Assembly: GCF_006483445.1 (NCBI RefSeq)
Contig: NZ_PPPT01000071.1
Location: 1 to 64,000 of the forward strand
Source of the DNA: Bradyrhizobium guangdongense
GTDB taxonomy: Bacteria; Pseudomonadota; Alphaproteobacteria; Rhizobiales; Xanthobacteraceae
Length of the DNA stretch: 64,000 bases
Direction of reading: 5' to 3'
The notes under the pieces: generated by a model
What the model was told of the DNA's origin: nothing
Database searches by the model: none
The model's input: only the letters and a program-made list of their open reading frames with translations
In this document: positions 1 through 8,997 of the stretch, in pieces
Numbering within the stretch: position 1 is the first letter of the stretch
Layout of the letters: every line of letters begins with the position of its first letter
Position numbers and translations under genes: made by a program

Positions 1-11
1 CCTCACCCCAA

Positions 12-37
12 CCCTCTCCCCGCAAGCGGGGAGAGGG
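12..37. repeat. Perfect hairpin downstream of chvE
   Basis: A 12-bp arm CCCTCTCCCCGC is followed by AA and its exact complement. It lies about 30 bp past the chvE stop. It resembles the CCCTCTCC/GGAGAGGG palindromes at 37653-37802 and 42361-42583, so it is probably a REP-type element that may also end transcription; there is no clear T-tract on the chvE side. Confidence 0.6.
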
Positions 38-65
38 AGAAGAGTAGAGAGGGAGAAAAGCGCTC

Positions 66-1139
66 TTACTGGAATTGCGCCTTCTTATAGTAGCCGCTGT
101 CAACCAGGATCTTTTCCCAATTGTCCTTGTAGACCACGACCGGCTTGAGCAGGTAGGACGGCACGGTCTTGACGCCGTTCTCGTAGGTCTTGGTGTCGTT
201 GACGGTGACCGGCTTGCCGGCCAGCGAAGCATCGACCATGTCAGCGGTCACCTTGGCGAGATCGCGGGTGTCCTTGAAGATGGTCGAGTACTGATCGCCG
301 CGCAGCATCGCCTTGATCGAGGGAACCTCGGCGTCCTGACCGCTGATGATCGGCATGGGCTGACCGGCACTGCCGTAGCCGACGCCCTTCAGCGACGAGA
401 TGATGCCGATCGAGAGGCCGTCATAGGGCGACAGCACGGCGTTGACCTTCTTGTTGCCGTAGTAGGCGCTGAGCAGATTGTCCATGCGGGCCTGCGCGGT
501 AGCGCCGTCCCAGCGGAGCGTCGCGACCTTGTCCATGCCCATCTGGCCCGAAGCAACGACGAGCTTGCCGCTGTCGATGTAGGGCTTCAGCACGCTCATG
601 GCGCCGTTGTAGAAGAAGTAGGCGTTGTTGTCGTCGGGCGAGCCGCCGAACAATTCGATGTTGAACGGACCCTTGCCGTCCTTAAGGCCGAGCCCTTGCA
701 CGATCGACTCCGCCTGGAGCACGCCGACCTGGAAGTTGTCGAAGGTCGCATAATAGTCGAGGTTCGGCGTGTTGCGGATCAAGCGGTCATAGGCGATCAC
801 GGTGACGCCCTTGGCCTTGGCTTGCTTCAGCACGTCGGACAGCGTGGTGCCGTCGATGGCGGCGATCACCAGCACCTTGGCGCCCTTGGTCACCATGTTC
901 TCGACCTGCGAGAGCTGGTTCGGGATGTCATCCTCGGCGTACTGAAGGTCGGTCGCGTAGCCGCGCTCCTTCAGCACCTTGACCATGTTGTTGCCGTCGT
1001 CGATCCAGCGTGCGGACGACTTCGTCGGCATGGAAATGCCGACCGTGCCCTTGTCCTGCGCATTGGCGCCGCCGGACATGGCGAGCGTTGCGGCACCGGC
1101 GAATGCCAGCGCAAGAAATGTCGTCTTCAGTTTCGTCAT
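66..1139 (-). CDS. chvE: ChvE-type periplasmic sugar-binding protein
   Basis: Periplasmic binding protein for aldoses such as galactose, arabinose or glucose, of the ChvE/xylose-binding type (type I periplasmic-binding fold). The 357-residue product starts with a clear signal peptide (basic start, hydrophobic stretch, cleavage near GGANAQ at about residue 28). The mature part has the family pattern, with a [12 protein letters not shown] opening, a YDRLI segment and an [10 protein letters not shown] segment. It lies 92 nt after the SMP-30 gene and is probably the last gene seen of the sugar operon. The matching permease and ATPase genes are not in the window and may lie to its left. Family assignment is firm; the exact sugar is inferred from the neighbouring galactose-type enzymes. 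Confidence 0.9.
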   Translation of the reverse strand: MTKLKTTFLALAFAGAATLAMSGGANAQDKGTVGISMPTKSSARWIDDGNNMVKVLKERGYATDLQYAEDDIPNQLSQVENMVTKGAKVLVIAAIDGTTLSDVLKQAKAKGVTVIAYDRLIRNTPNLDYYATFDNFQVGVLQAESIVQGLGLKDGKGPFNIELFGGSPDDNNAYFFYNGAMSVLKPYIDSGKLVVASGQMGMDKVATLRWDGATAQARMDNLLSAYYGNKKVNAVLSPYDGLSIGIISSLKGVGYGSAGQPMPIISGQDAEVPSIKAMLRGDQYSTIFKDTRDLAKVTADMVDASLAGKPVTVNDTKTYENGVKTVPSYLLKPVVVYKDNWEKILVDSGYYKKAQFQ

Positions 1140-1231
1140 GCTTCAACTCCCTGGGGTTTACGAAAGCTTCGTTGCAGTAAGTACGACGTGTGGTGGTCCT
1201 TGAACTTTCCTTGAACTCTTTCTTGGGTCTC

Positions 1232-2128
1232 CTATGCGAGCTTGACGTCGGGTTCCGCGCGACCGCGTGCGCCGGCCTCCAACAGAAAGGTGCAGCCGGC
1301 CTGCGGATCGGCGGCGCGCGCCGCCTCGTCCATATCCTGCCAGGCCGACGTGACGAGAACACGAGACAGGTCCGGCCCGACAAAGGCCGGACAGCTCGAT
1401 TGCAAGGCGGGAACGCGCAGCGAGCGCAGGCGCTCGCCTTGCGGGCTGTAGACGTCGACGCAGCCGCCGCCCCAGCGCGCATTCCAGATCAGGCCGTCGG
1501 CATCGACCACCGAGCCGTCGATGCCGCCGATGCCGCGGTGGCGCACCAGCAGCTTCGGTTCACCGCGCGGCAATCCGGTCGCGGGATCGAGCGCCACCGA
1601 AAACAGCTCGTTGCGGCCGGTGTCGGCAAAGTAGCCGGTCGCTCCATCAGGCGAGAAGCAGATCGAGTTCGGAATGGTGATGCCGGGATAGAGCGTCGAA
1701 ATCTCCCCGCGATGCAGCGCGTAGATCGCGCCGGCTAAAGGCTCCGCCTTCTTTCCCATCGTGCCGATCCAGAACGTGCCGGAGGGATGAACGCGGCAAT
1801 CGTTGGAACGCGTGCGGGGATTGTCGGCTTCGAGCGGACGATAGAGCGTCATCGCGCCGTCGGCGACGCTGCGGATGTAGAGGCCGTCTTCCGCGACGAT
1901 CAACTGCCGTTCGGCATCAATGCGTCCGAGCGCACTCGCCATGCGGCCGAGATTGTGGACCTTGAGAGAACCGCTGCCGAGACTCGCCTTGGAAAGTTTT
2001 GCCTCGTACAGCTTCGCCTCGCGAATGTCGAACCACCACGCCGTGTCCGTCGCCGGATCGTAAGTCGGCCCCTCGCCGAGATGGCAAGGCTCATCGCACA
2101 GGACTGATGTCGGCACCTGCTCGATCAT
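1232..2128 (-). CDS. SMP-30/gluconolactonase family sugar lactonase
   Basis: Six-bladed beta-propeller lactonase of the SMP-30/LRE family, 298 residues. The N-terminal LGEGP segment carries the family's metal-binding Glu, and the NSICFSPDG and GGIDGSVVDADGLIW segments match the blades that hold the Asn and Asp ligands. It overlaps the epimerase gene by 4 nt (ATGA), so the two are translationally coupled. Beside a sugar 1-dehydrogenase, its likely job is to open the galactono- or arabinono-lactone made by that enzyme. No signal peptide is seen, so a cytoplasmic enzyme is expected. Substrate is inferred from context. Confidence 0.85.
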   Translation of the reverse strand: MIEQVPTSVLCDEPCHLGEGPTYDPATDTAWWFDIREAKLYEAKLSKASLGSGSLKVHNLGRMASALGRIDAERQLIVAEDGLYIRSVADGAMTLYRPLEADNPRTRSNDCRVHPSGTFWIGTMGKKAEPLAGAIYALHRGEISTLYPGITIPNSICFSPDGATGYFADTGRNELFSVALDPATGLPRGEPKLLVRHRGIGGIDGSVVDADGLIWNARWGGGCVDVYSPQGERLRSLRVPALQSSCPAFVGPDLSRVLVTSAWQDMDEAARAADPQAGCTFLLEAGARGRAEPDVKLA

Positions 2129-3198
2129 GCCTGCACCCCGAAGCGATAGACCGTACGGTGCCGATAGACGCCGTCGGGCCGCAGGACAGGGCTCGGAAAG
2201 TCCGGCCGGTTCGGCGAATTCGGCCAGACCTGCGGCTCGAGGCAGATCGCGTCGGATTGTCGGTAGAGCTTGCCGCCCTTTCCGAGCACGGAGCCGTCGA
2301 GATAGTTGCCGGAATAGACCTGCAGGCCCGGCTGATCGGTCAAGAGCTCGAGCACGCGCCCCGAACGCGGCGCTTCCAGCCGCGCGGCGAGCTTCACGAC
2401 ACCGTCCTGCGCGAAGCAGAAATTGTGATCGTAGCCCTTGCCGTTGCGCAACTGCTCGTGGTTCTCGCGAATGCGCGCGCCGACCGGCGTCGCAACGCGG
2501 AAGTCGAACGGCGTGCCCTCGACCGGGTGCGGCGGCCCCGGCAGCGGAATGGCGGCGGGATCGATCGCAAGGAAGCGGTCTGACGTGAGCGTCAGCCGGT
2601 GATCGAGCGTGTTAAGGCCGGAGGTCGCGCCTTCCAGGTTGAAGAAGGCGTGATTGGTCAGATTGAGGACCGTCGGACGATCGGTTCGTGCTTCGAACTC
2701 CATCGAGAGTTCGGCGGGTCCGGTGACGCGGTAGGTCAGGCGTACCGACAGCCGGCCCGGATAATTCTCCTCACCATGTGCGCTGACATAGCTGAGCGTC
2801 ACGGACGGCTCAGCACCATCTGCGATGTCGGCGATGTCCCACAGCTTGCGATCAAAGCCGTTTAGTCCGCCATGCAGCGCATTCGGGCCGTTATTGACCT
2901 CGAGCTGCACCGTGGTGCCATCAAGCGAGAACTGCCCATTGGCGATACGGTTGGCGTAGCGGCCAACGGTCGCGCCGAAGAATTTTCGCTCGGCGACATA
3001 GCCGGCGAGATCGTCATAGCCGAGGGTCACGTCCTCGCATTTGCCGTTCGCATCAGGCACCATCAGCGCCTGGATCGACGCGCCGAAATTGATGATGCGC
3101 GCCTCGAACCCGCCCTGTCCGCGCAAGACCACGCGCTGAACGGCGCGGCCGTCCGGCAGCCGTCCAAAAACATCTCCTGCGATGCGCGGCTCGGCCAT
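2125..3198 (-). CDS. galM: Aldose 1-epimerase (mutarotase)
   Basis: GalM-type mutarotase, interconverting alpha and beta anomers of galactose or other aldoses. The protein has 357 residues, the normal size. Family marks include GRYANRIANGQF, NGPNALHGG (catalytic His), NLTNHAFFNL (second His) and the late Glu region LEPQVWP. The open frame runs further upstream, but that part lies antisense-like over the dehydrogenase gene. The start at 3198 (MAEPRIAG) lies 2 nt after the dehydrogenase stop and is the only sensible one. It would supply the anomer used by the dehydrogenase upstream. Confidence 0.9.
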   Translation of the reverse strand: MAEPRIAGDVFGRLPDGRAVQRVVLRGQGGFEARIINFGASIQALMVPDANGKCEDVTLGYDDLAGYVAERKFFGATVGRYANRIANGQFSLDGTTVQLEVNNGPNALHGGLNGFDRKLWDIADIADGAEPSVTLSYVSAHGEENYPGRLSVRLTYRVTGPAELSMEFEARTDRPTVLNLTNHAFFNLEGATSGLNTLDHRLTLTSDRFLAIDPAAIPLPGPPHPVEGTPFDFRVATPVGARIRENHEQLRNGKGYDHNFCFAQDGVVKLAARLEAPRSGRVLELLTDQPGLQVYSGNYLDGSVLGKGGKLYRQSDAICLEPQVWPNSPNRPDFPSPVLRPDGVYRHRTVYRFGVQA

Positions 3199-3200
3199 GA

Positions 3201-4127
3201 TCAATCCACGAAGGCTTCGACGATGATGCGCTTGCCGAGCATGAAGGCATCGGCAACGAGACGGAACGGCGACAAGTCGACGTCGGCGGCACCGGTCGCT
3301 GCAAGCTCGACGAAACGATGATAGAGCTCGCGGTATTCGGCATCCGGTGCTTCGGAGAGCATCTTGCCGTCCACCGCCATCCGCCGGCCGCCGCCTGACA
3401 GCGTCATGCGGCCGCCATCGGTCTCCACGACGATGTCCCAGCTTTGCGGGCCGGTCTGGCGGAAATCGAATTCGGCCGTGATCGGCAGGCCGGTCGCGTC
3501 GGCCAGCGTGATGTCCGCTGCGATCGGAGAATCGCAGTTGGACGGGAACGACAGCGTCGCGCCCGTGACGAAGACCGGCCGCGGCATGATTTTGGTCAGG
3601 ATCGACAGCGCGTTGATGCCGGGGTCGAACACCCCGAGCCCACCCGGCTCCCAGATCCATCGCTGCCCGGGATGCCAGACGCGGACGTCTTCCTTCCACT
3701 TGATGTGCACGGACGTGATGCGACGCGAGGCGAGCCAAGCCCGCGCCGGCTCGACCGCGGGCGCGTAGCGCGAATGCCAGGTCGCAAACAGCGTACGCCT
3801 GGACTGTTCGGCCAGCGCCACGAGCGGATCGAGCTCGCTGACGCTGACGCCCGGCGGCTTCTCCAGCATCACATGCTTGCCGGCGGCGAGCGCTGCGGCC
3901 GCCTGCGCGCGGCGCACCTGTGGCGGCGTGCACAGCGAGACCGCGTCGATCGGCGGCCCCTTGCTCAGGAGCTCTTCGATGGTCGCAAAATGCGGCAGGT
4001 CCGCGAGCTGCGCGTTGCGGCTCGCGATCGCCGCGAGCGTTGCACCCGGCGTCGCCGCGATCGCGGCGACATGCTGGTCGCGCGCGATCTTGCCGAAACC
4101 GACGATGGCGATACGAAGTCCGGTCAC
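3201..4127 (-). CDS. Gfo/Idh/MocA oxidoreductase, D-galactose 1-dehydrogenase-like
   Basis: NAD(P)-dependent sugar dehydrogenase, 308 residues. The N-terminal Rossmann fold shows IVGFGKIARDQH, followed by the family EKP motif (HVMLEKPPGVS) with its catalytic Lys. The C-terminal half is a Gfo/Idh/MocA substrate domain with WIWEPGGLGVFDPGINAL, a pattern typical of galactose/arabinose 1-dehydrogenases of rhizobia and Azospirillum. Its start overlaps the regulator stop by 4 nt. With the lactonase and mutarotase it fits the first steps of non-phosphorylative galactose or arabinose oxidation. The enzyme family is firm; galactose versus arabinose cannot be told from sequence alone. Confidence 0.82.
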   Translation of the reverse strand: MTGLRIAIVGFGKIARDQHVAAIAATPGATLAAIASRNAQLADLPHFATIEELLSKGPPIDAVSLCTPPQVRRAQAAAALAAGKHVMLEKPPGVSVSELDPLVALAEQSRRTLFATWHSRYAPAVEPARAWLASRRITSVHIKWKEDVRVWHPGQRWIWEPGGLGVFDPGINALSILTKIMPRPVFVTGATLSFPSNCDSPIAADITLADATGLPITAEFDFRQTGPQSWDIVVETDGGRMTLSGGGRRMAVDGKMLSEAPDAEYRELYHRFVELAATGAADVDLSPFRLVADAFMLGKRIIVEAFVD

Positions 4128-4885
4128 GCGGGGTCTCCACAGTCCGCAGCCATGGCTGCCTCGATCATCGTCCCCTCATGCCGGCTCTTGCCGTTGTGAA
4201 TGACGAACATCATCGCCTGCAACGCGGCCTCGGCATCGCCGTCCGCGATCGCATCGACGATCTTCTGGTGCCAGAGCAGCACGGTCTCGCGGTCCTCGGC
4301 CTCGACTGGCGCGCTGAGCAGGAAGGAGGCGCGAAGTGCGGCCTCGATGACGTGGCCGATCGAGCGCATGAACAGATTGCCCGACGCCCGCGCCACGCCG
4401 ACGTGGAGCGCGAGGTCGGCGTCGGCAAAGGCGACGGAGTCAGAGGGCTCGTTCCGCATCCGGTCGATGCTGCGCCTGAGGTCGGCGATGTGTTCGTCCG
4501 TCCGTTGCACGGCTGCGAGCGCGGCGGCGCGCGGCTCGACCGCGAGCCGGATCTCGGCGAGGTCGTTGAGGAAGCGCTTGTCGATGCCGGCGTCGAGATG
4601 CCAGGCCAGCACGTCGGCATCGAACATGTTCCAGGCGTCGCGCTCGCGCACGATGGTGCCGACGCGCGCCTTGGTCGAGAGCAGGCCTTTTGCAACGAGC
4701 GTCTTGACGCTTTCGCGCAGCACCGGCCGCGACACGCCGAACATGGAGATGAGTTCTGCATCGCCCGGCAACCGCGTGCCCTCGGCATAGCGGCCGGCGA
4801 TGATGTCGACGCCGATGGTGCGGGCGACTTCGGCATGGTTGGAGTGCGCCCGCCGCGTCGGAATGACCACGATACGCGAGGTCAT
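4124..4885 (-). CDS. GntR-family (FadR subfamily) transcriptional regulator
   Basis: 253 residues with an N-terminal winged helix (about residues 15-85, recognition helix around ISMFGVSRPVLRESVKTL) and a C-terminal all-helical FCD ligand domain (about 100-235). The sequence FDADVLAWHLDAG between the domains is typical of DgoR/galactonate-type FadR regulators. It is first in the sugar operon and overlaps the dehydrogenase by 4 nt, so it probably controls its own operon in response to a sugar acid. A weak imperfect palindrome, GTACCATGGCAC at 5022-5033, lies 137 nt upstream and could be an operator; this is only a suggestion. Confidence 0.85.
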   Translation of the reverse strand: MTSRIVVIPTRRAHSNHAEVARTIGVDIIAGRYAEGTRLPGDAELISMFGVSRPVLRESVKTLVAKGLLSTKARVGTIVRERDAWNMFDADVLAWHLDAGIDKRFLNDLAEIRLAVEPRAAALAAVQRTDEHIADLRRSIDRMRNEPSDSVAFADADLALHVGVARASGNLFMRSIGHVIEAALRASFLLSAPVEAEDRETVLLWHQKIVDAIADGDAEAALQAMMFVIHNGKSRHEGTMIEAAMAADCGDPA

Positions 4886-5204
4886 GTGCTGCTTTCCTCC
4901 CCTCTCAGACCCGTTTCAGACGTAAAATCGCGACAACGGGACCGGTCAGGACACGGCGTGCTGTTGCTGGCGATCAGGGGTCATGAGGCGCGTCTCCCAA
5001 CGTCATCTTGAGTGCCGATCTGTACCATGGCACCGTAATGCCGCCTCTTTGGGCGGTTCGAGACGACTATCTCACGGAATTTGGGCTCCGGCTAGTCATA
5101 TTATTTGACTATTTGGCGAAACCCCTCAGGCCGGTCCTTTCTACTGTGCATGGGGTTGTTTCGACCCGTTTTGGCGGGCCCGGTGGCCGGCCGCGCGGTC
5201 AGAC
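4886..5204. other. Intergenic region upstream of the sugar operon
   Basis: These 319 nt hold no convincing gene. They lie downstream of the FAH-family gene and upstream of the GntR regulator, both on the minus strand, so the promoter of the sugar operon should be here. Visible items are an imperfect palindrome at 5022-5033 and a copy of the TGTGCATGGGGTTGTTT repeat end at 5141-5161. Confidence 0.5.
5141..5161 (+). repeat. Partial copy of dispersed intergenic element
   Basis: The 21 bp ending in TGTGCATGGGGTTGTTT are identical to one end of the element at 44869-44974 and of its inverted copy at 62936-63042. The other end of the element (TTTGCCCGACGGGTC) is not found nearby, so this copy looks truncated or diverged. 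Confidence 0.6.
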
Positions 5205-6386
5205 CTAGATCAGCTTCCGCTGCGCCAAATTCTTCATCAATGCGCCGATTCCGAACGTCCACGGCTCGCATTCGTCGCTGGTACGCATGCGGTTGACGAG
5301 CTTGCCGAGCTGCGGCGCCGAGATGGTGACGATGTCGTCGCGCTTGTGGGTGAACCCCTGCCCCGGCGCGTCACGGTCCTTCACGGGCGCGAACATGGTG
5401 CCGAGGAACAGCACGAAGCCGTCGGGATATTGATGCACCGGCCCGATCGTCTGCGCGACGATGTCTGTGGGATCGCGGCTGATCTTGCTGATCGAGGAAT
5501 GGCCGTCGAGGACGAAGCCGTCCGTGCCCCTGACGTTGAGGCTGATGTCGAGCTTGCGCGCGTCGTCGAGCGTGAAGGTGTCGTCGAACAGGCGCAGCAG
5601 CGGGCCGATCGAGCACGACGCGTTGTTGTCCTTGGCCTTCGACAGCAAGAGCGCCGAGCGCCCCTCGAAGTCGCGCAGATTGACGTCATTGCCGAGCGCG
5701 CCGCCGACGATCTTGCCGCGGCTGGAGACGAACATCACGAGCTCGGGCTCGGGATTGTTCCAGGTCGATTTCGGATGCAGCCCGGCATCCATGCCCGTCC
5801 CGACCGACGACAGCGTGGGCGCCTTGGTAAAGACCTCAGCGTCGGGGCCGATGCCGACCTCCAGATACTGGCTCCAGGCGTTCTGGTCGATCAGCACCTG
5901 CTTCAGCCGCATCGCTTGGTCGGAGCCCGGCTTGAGCTTTGACAAATCGTCGCCGATCAGCCGCGTCACTTCCGTACGGATCGCTTCGGCCGAGGCCGGA
6001 TTGCCCTTGGCCCGCTCCTCGATCACGCGCTCCAGCATGGAAATGGCAAAAGTGACGCCGGCGGCCTTCAAGGTCTGCAGATCGACCGGTGCGAGCAGCC
6101 ACGGTTTCTGCCGGTCGCGATTGTCCGGCGACGCGTTGGCCGCGATCGCCTCGAGATCGCCGATGCGCTCGCCCTTGGTCTCACGCAGCGCCTGCGCGGG
6201 ATTGTCTTCCTCGCAGAGCGCGCTGATGGTCGGAAACCGCGCCGTGACGTCGAACACGCCATCGCCGCGTACGGCAACCACGGCCGGACCGTTGGCCTGC
6301 GGCAACCAGACGCGCCCTGCCAATGTGCCCTTCGTCCCGTCCGTTGGCAGGAGCTCGTTCGCCGTCAGTGCCACTTCCGACTTCAT
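5205..6386 (-). CDS. Fumarylacetoacetate hydrolase (FAH) family protein
   Basis: FAH-family C-C bond or dehydratase enzyme, 393 residues from the chosen start. Segments typical of the family fold are VEVGIGPDAEVFTKAP, WNNPEPELVMFVSSRG (metal-binding Glu pair) and the late region GQGFTHKRDDIVTIS. An in-frame ATG at 6425 exists, but the ATG at 6386 has AAAGGGA at good spacing and the upstream one has none. Some FAH members dehydrate 2-keto-3-deoxy sugar acids, which would suit the sugar operon next door; that link is an inference, since the gene is separated from it by 318 nt. The family is normally cytoplasmic and uses Mg2+ or Mn2+. Confidence 0.8.
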   Translation of the reverse strand: MKSEVALTANELLPTDGTKGTLAGRVWLPQANGPAVVAVRGDGVFDVTARFPTISALCEEDNPAQALRETKGERIGDLEAIAANASPDNRDRQKPWLLAPVDLQTLKAAGVTFAISMLERVIEERAKGNPASAEAIRTEVTRLIGDDLSKLKPGSDQAMRLKQVLIDQNAWSQYLEVGIGPDAEVFTKAPTLSSVGTGMDAGLHPKSTWNNPEPELVMFVSSRGKIVGGALGNDVNLRDFEGRSALLLSKAKDNNASCSIGPLLRLFDDTFTLDDARKLDISLNVRGTDGFVLDGHSSISKISRDPTDIVAQTIGPVHQYPDGFVLFLGTMFAPVKDRDAPGQGFTHKRDDIVTISAPQLGKLVNRMRTSDECEPWTFGIGALMKNLAQRKLI

Positions 6387-6682
6387 CGCATCGGTCCCTT
6401 TTTCAACTTTATGATCGCCAATCATTTTGAAGTTGGCCGCCGCGACAGAACACCATTTGAACGCGCCGCGCTACTGGCAGTATTTAGGATTCAACCACGC
6501 CGCGCGCGAGCGCCTATTGCACCGCGGAACCATTTGCGACGCAACAATCAAAATGAGACTGCCCGTTAAGCCCCATGGCCTAGCGACGCGTGCGCTGCAT
6601 TCGAGTTCGGTTAGCTTGCTCTCCAAGAACCGCGCCGCGCAAACGGACGCGGCGAACAATGTGCGACACAGGGAGGAGAGCA
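6387..6682. promoter_or_regulatory. Divergent promoter region
   Basis: These 296 nt separate the minus-strand FAH gene from the plus-strand binding-protein gene, so both promoters must lie here. The plus-strand gene has a strong Shine-Dalgarno sequence (GGGAGGAG, 6671-6678). I see no clear operator palindrome or conserved promoter boxes. Confidence 0.5.
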
Positions 6683-7933
6683 ATGTTGAAAGGCAGTTTG
6701 GGACTTATTGCGTTGACCAGCCTGTTTCTGTCAGGCGCGGCAATGGCTCAGGAAAAGATCAAGGTCGGCGTCACCGCGACGCTCGAAGGCACCTACACCG
6801 TGCTCGGCGAGGACGGCATCCGCGGTCACCAGACCGCGCTCAACGTGCTCGGCACCAAGATCGGCGACAAGCAACTCGAATTCGTCATTGCGTCCACCGA
6901 CGCAACGCCGGACTCCGCCGTCCGCGCGGTGCGCAAGCTGATCGAGCAGGACAAGGTGCAGATCCTGCTGTCGCCGCTGTCGGGCGACGAAGGCATCGCG
7001 GTGAAGAACTTTGCGAAGACCCATCCCGAGCTGACCTTCATCAACGCCGCCTCCGGCGCGCAGGAAACGACCTATGTCGACCCTGCCCCGAACTTCTTCC
7101 GCTTCAACATGGACGGCGCGCAGTGGCAGGTCGGCCTCGGCAAATACGCCTATGAAGAGAAGAAGTATCGCAAGATCGCCACCGTCGGCGAAGACTACTC
7201 CTTCATCTACACCCAGGTGTTCGGCCTCGTGCTCGAGTTCTGCGGCGCCGGCGGACAAGTCACGAACCGGCAATGGGTGCCGCTCGGCACCAAGGACTTT
7301 GCCTCGGTCATCGCGGCACTGCCCGACGATGTCGACGCGATCTATCTCGGCCTCGGCGGCGCCGACGCCGTCAACTTCCTCAACCAGTATCAGCAGGCCG
7401 GCGGCAAGGCGCATCTGATGGGTGGCTCGATCATGATCGACCAGACCATCCTGTCCTCCAAGGGCAACGCCAAGAACGCGCTGATCGGAACGCTGGCCGC
7501 GAGCGGCCAAGCCGACACCTGGGAGGATCCGGGCTGGCAGAAGTTCGTGAAGAACTATCAGGACGCCTTCCCGCCGAACAAGCGCTTCCCGAGCCCGTCG
7601 CTGCTCGCCACCAACTATTACGGCTCGACCATGGCGCTGATCCTCGGATTGCGCGCGGTCAATGGCGATCTCAGCGACAATCAATCGAAGTTGAAGGCAG
7701 CGCTGGCCAAGCTCGAGATCGACGCGCCGAACGGCAAGATCAAGCTCGACTCTAACCGCCAGGCGATCGGTACCAACTTCGTCACCGAAGTCGTCGATGA
7801 CGGCAAGGGCGCCCTGTTCTCGAAGGTGGTCAAGGTCATCCCGAACGTGAACCAGACGCTCGGCTACGATCCGGCGGTGTTCGCCAAGATCGGCCTGCCA
7901 AGTCGTACAGTACCGGAATGTAAGAAGTACTGA
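6683..7933 (+). CDS. Branched-chain-type ABC transporter substrate-binding protein
   Basis: Periplasmic receptor of the LivJ/Urt-like type I fold, 416 residues. The ATG at 6683 follows GGGAGGAG and gives a clean signal peptide ending in GAAMAQ (about residue 22); the longer upstream frame has no such features. The mature protein begins EKIKVGVTATLEGTYTVLGE and has the usual two-lobe pattern with VRKLIEQDKVQILLSP. It is the only binding protein near the livHMGF genes, from which the AraC regulator gene separates it. Because the downstream genes encode an oxidative pathway, the ligand is more likely the pathway substrate than an amino acid; this is inferred. Confidence 0.88.
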   Translation: MLKGSLGLIALTSLFLSGAAMAQEKIKVGVTATLEGTYTVLGEDGIRGHQTALNVLGTKIGDKQLEFVIASTDATPDSAVRAVRKLIEQDKVQILLSPLSGDEGIAVKNFAKTHPELTFINAASGAQETTYVDPAPNFFRFNMDGAQWQVGLGKYAYEEKKYRKIATVGEDYSFIYTQVFGLVLEFCGAGGQVTNRQWVPLGTKDFASVIAALPDDVDAIYLGLGGADAVNFLNQYQQAGGKAHLMGGSIMIDQTILSSKGNAKNALIGTLAASGQADTWEDPGWQKFVKNYQDAFPPNKRFPSPSLLATNYYGSTMALILGLRAVNGDLSDNQSKLKAALAKLEIDAPNGKIKLDSNRQAIGTNFVTEVVDDGKGALFSKVVKVIPNVNQTLGYDPAVFAKIGLPSRTVPECKKY

Positions 7934-7957
7934 CGCATCACGTTCGCAACTGAGCAG

Positions 7958-8010
7958 CCGGGGAGCGATTTGCAGGCGCGGAAGTCTCCGCCCTTGCAAT
8001 CTCTCCCCGG
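7958..8010 (+). terminator. Long imperfect hairpin after the binding-protein gene
   Basis: CCGGGGAG at 7958-7965 pairs with CTCCCCGG at 8003-8010, and inner pairings (GATTTGCA with TGCAATC, GGCG with CGCC) extend the stem. It starts 24 nt after the stop. It lacks a T-tract, so it may partly end transcription or protect the binding-protein mRNA, a common arrangement for highly expressed receptors. Confidence 0.5.
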
Positions 8011-8058
8011 TTGTTCAACGCTATAGGCAACAAATAACAGTACTTCGGGAGGGAAGGC

Positions 8059-8886
8059 ATGAGCCGGGCGCTCGCCGTCTTCCACGGCCGGTTCGGTCGG
8101 GCGACGGTCTATCAGTTGAACCGCCCTTTCAACATCCACGCGCATCGTGAAGGTCATCTGATCTTCCATGTCGGCGGGATGCCTGCTTGCATCGACGTCA
8201 ACGACGGACGCCATGAGCTGACCGAAGGCTCCGTGGTCGCGGTCAATCCGTGGGAACCGCACAACTTCCTGCCGTCCGACCTCGAAGGCGGCGCGATCTT
8301 CTTCGTGCTCTATGTCAATGCAGAGTGGTTCGCGCCCGACGCGCCCGGCGCCGACCGCCTGCGTTTCGGCCGAACCCAGTTCAAGCGCACCGTTGCGCTC
8401 GACAAGCAAATCAGGCGTACAGCAGCACTCGTGTGCGGCGCGCCCTCGCTCTCCAGCCTCGATTCCGAGCTGCGCCGGCTGATCGACAATTGCTACGACG
8501 AAAGCTGGCAGCAGTCCGAGATCGCCCGCGATCCGCGCACCAGCGGTTCCGTCACCGATTTCCGCGTCCGCAAATGCATCAAGATGATGTCGGAGAGCCC
8601 CGGCGCCGAGATCGAGCTCGACACCATCGCGCGCGAGTCCGGCCTGTCCCGGCCGCATTTCTATCGACTGTTCCGTACCCAGACCGGTGTCACGCCGCAT
8701 CTCTATCTCAACACGCTGATCATGGAACAGGCGCTGGAAGCCCTGGTTGCGAGCGAAGCGCCGATCGCCGATATCGGCTTCGATCTCGGCTTCTCCTCGC
8801 AGAGCGGGTTTACCCGTTTCTTCGCCGCCAATGTCGGCATGGCCCCGACCGATTATCGCCGCGCGGCCAAGGTCTTGCGCGCCTGA
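8059..8886 (+). CDS. AraC-family transcriptional regulator
   Basis: 275 residues. The N-terminal half is an AraC-type cupin ligand domain (about residues 1-110, with HAHREGHLIFHVGG and VNPWEPHNF). The C-terminal part has two helix-turn-helix units (about 175-270), with LDTIARESGLSRPHFYRLF as the first and IADIGFDLGFSSQSGFTRF as the second. The start follows GGGAGGGAAGG. It lies between the binding-protein gene and livH on the same strand and is the natural candidate to activate the large operon downstream in response to the imported compound. Confidence 0.88.
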   Translation: MSRALAVFHGRFGRATVYQLNRPFNIHAHREGHLIFHVGGMPACIDVNDGRHELTEGSVVAVNPWEPHNFLPSDLEGGAIFFVLYVNAEWFAPDAPGADRLRFGRTQFKRTVALDKQIRRTAALVCGAPSLSSLDSELRRLIDNCYDESWQQSEIARDPRTSGSVTDFRVRKCIKMMSESPGAEIELDTIARESGLSRPHFYRLFRTQTGVTPHLYLNTLIMEQALEALVASEAPIADIGFDLGFSSQSGFTRFFAANVGMAPTDYRRAAKVLRA

Positions 8887-8951
8887 CGCGGCGCGCGAAA
8901 AGATACTGACAATCAAACACCGGCCTTGCCGCCCCGATAGGATGTGCAGAA

Positions 8952-8975
8952 CGCGATCCCGATAAGAGGATCGCG
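8952..8975 (+). promoter_or_regulatory. Leader hairpin before the livH operon
   Basis: Perfect inverted repeat CGCGATCC / GGATCGCG with an 8-nt loop. It lies just before the Shine-Dalgarno sequence (AGGGAGGA, 8981-8988) of the short ORF at 8998. It could be an RNA hairpin in the leader or a binding site for a dimeric regulator. Confidence 0.45.
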
Positions 8976-8997
8976 AGTCCAGGGAGGACGCACGTCC

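Noticed and set aside
5022-5033. GTACCATGGCAC as operator of the sugar-operon regulator
   Set aside because: The palindrome is imperfect, single and 137 nt upstream, so it is mentioned only as a weak possibility.
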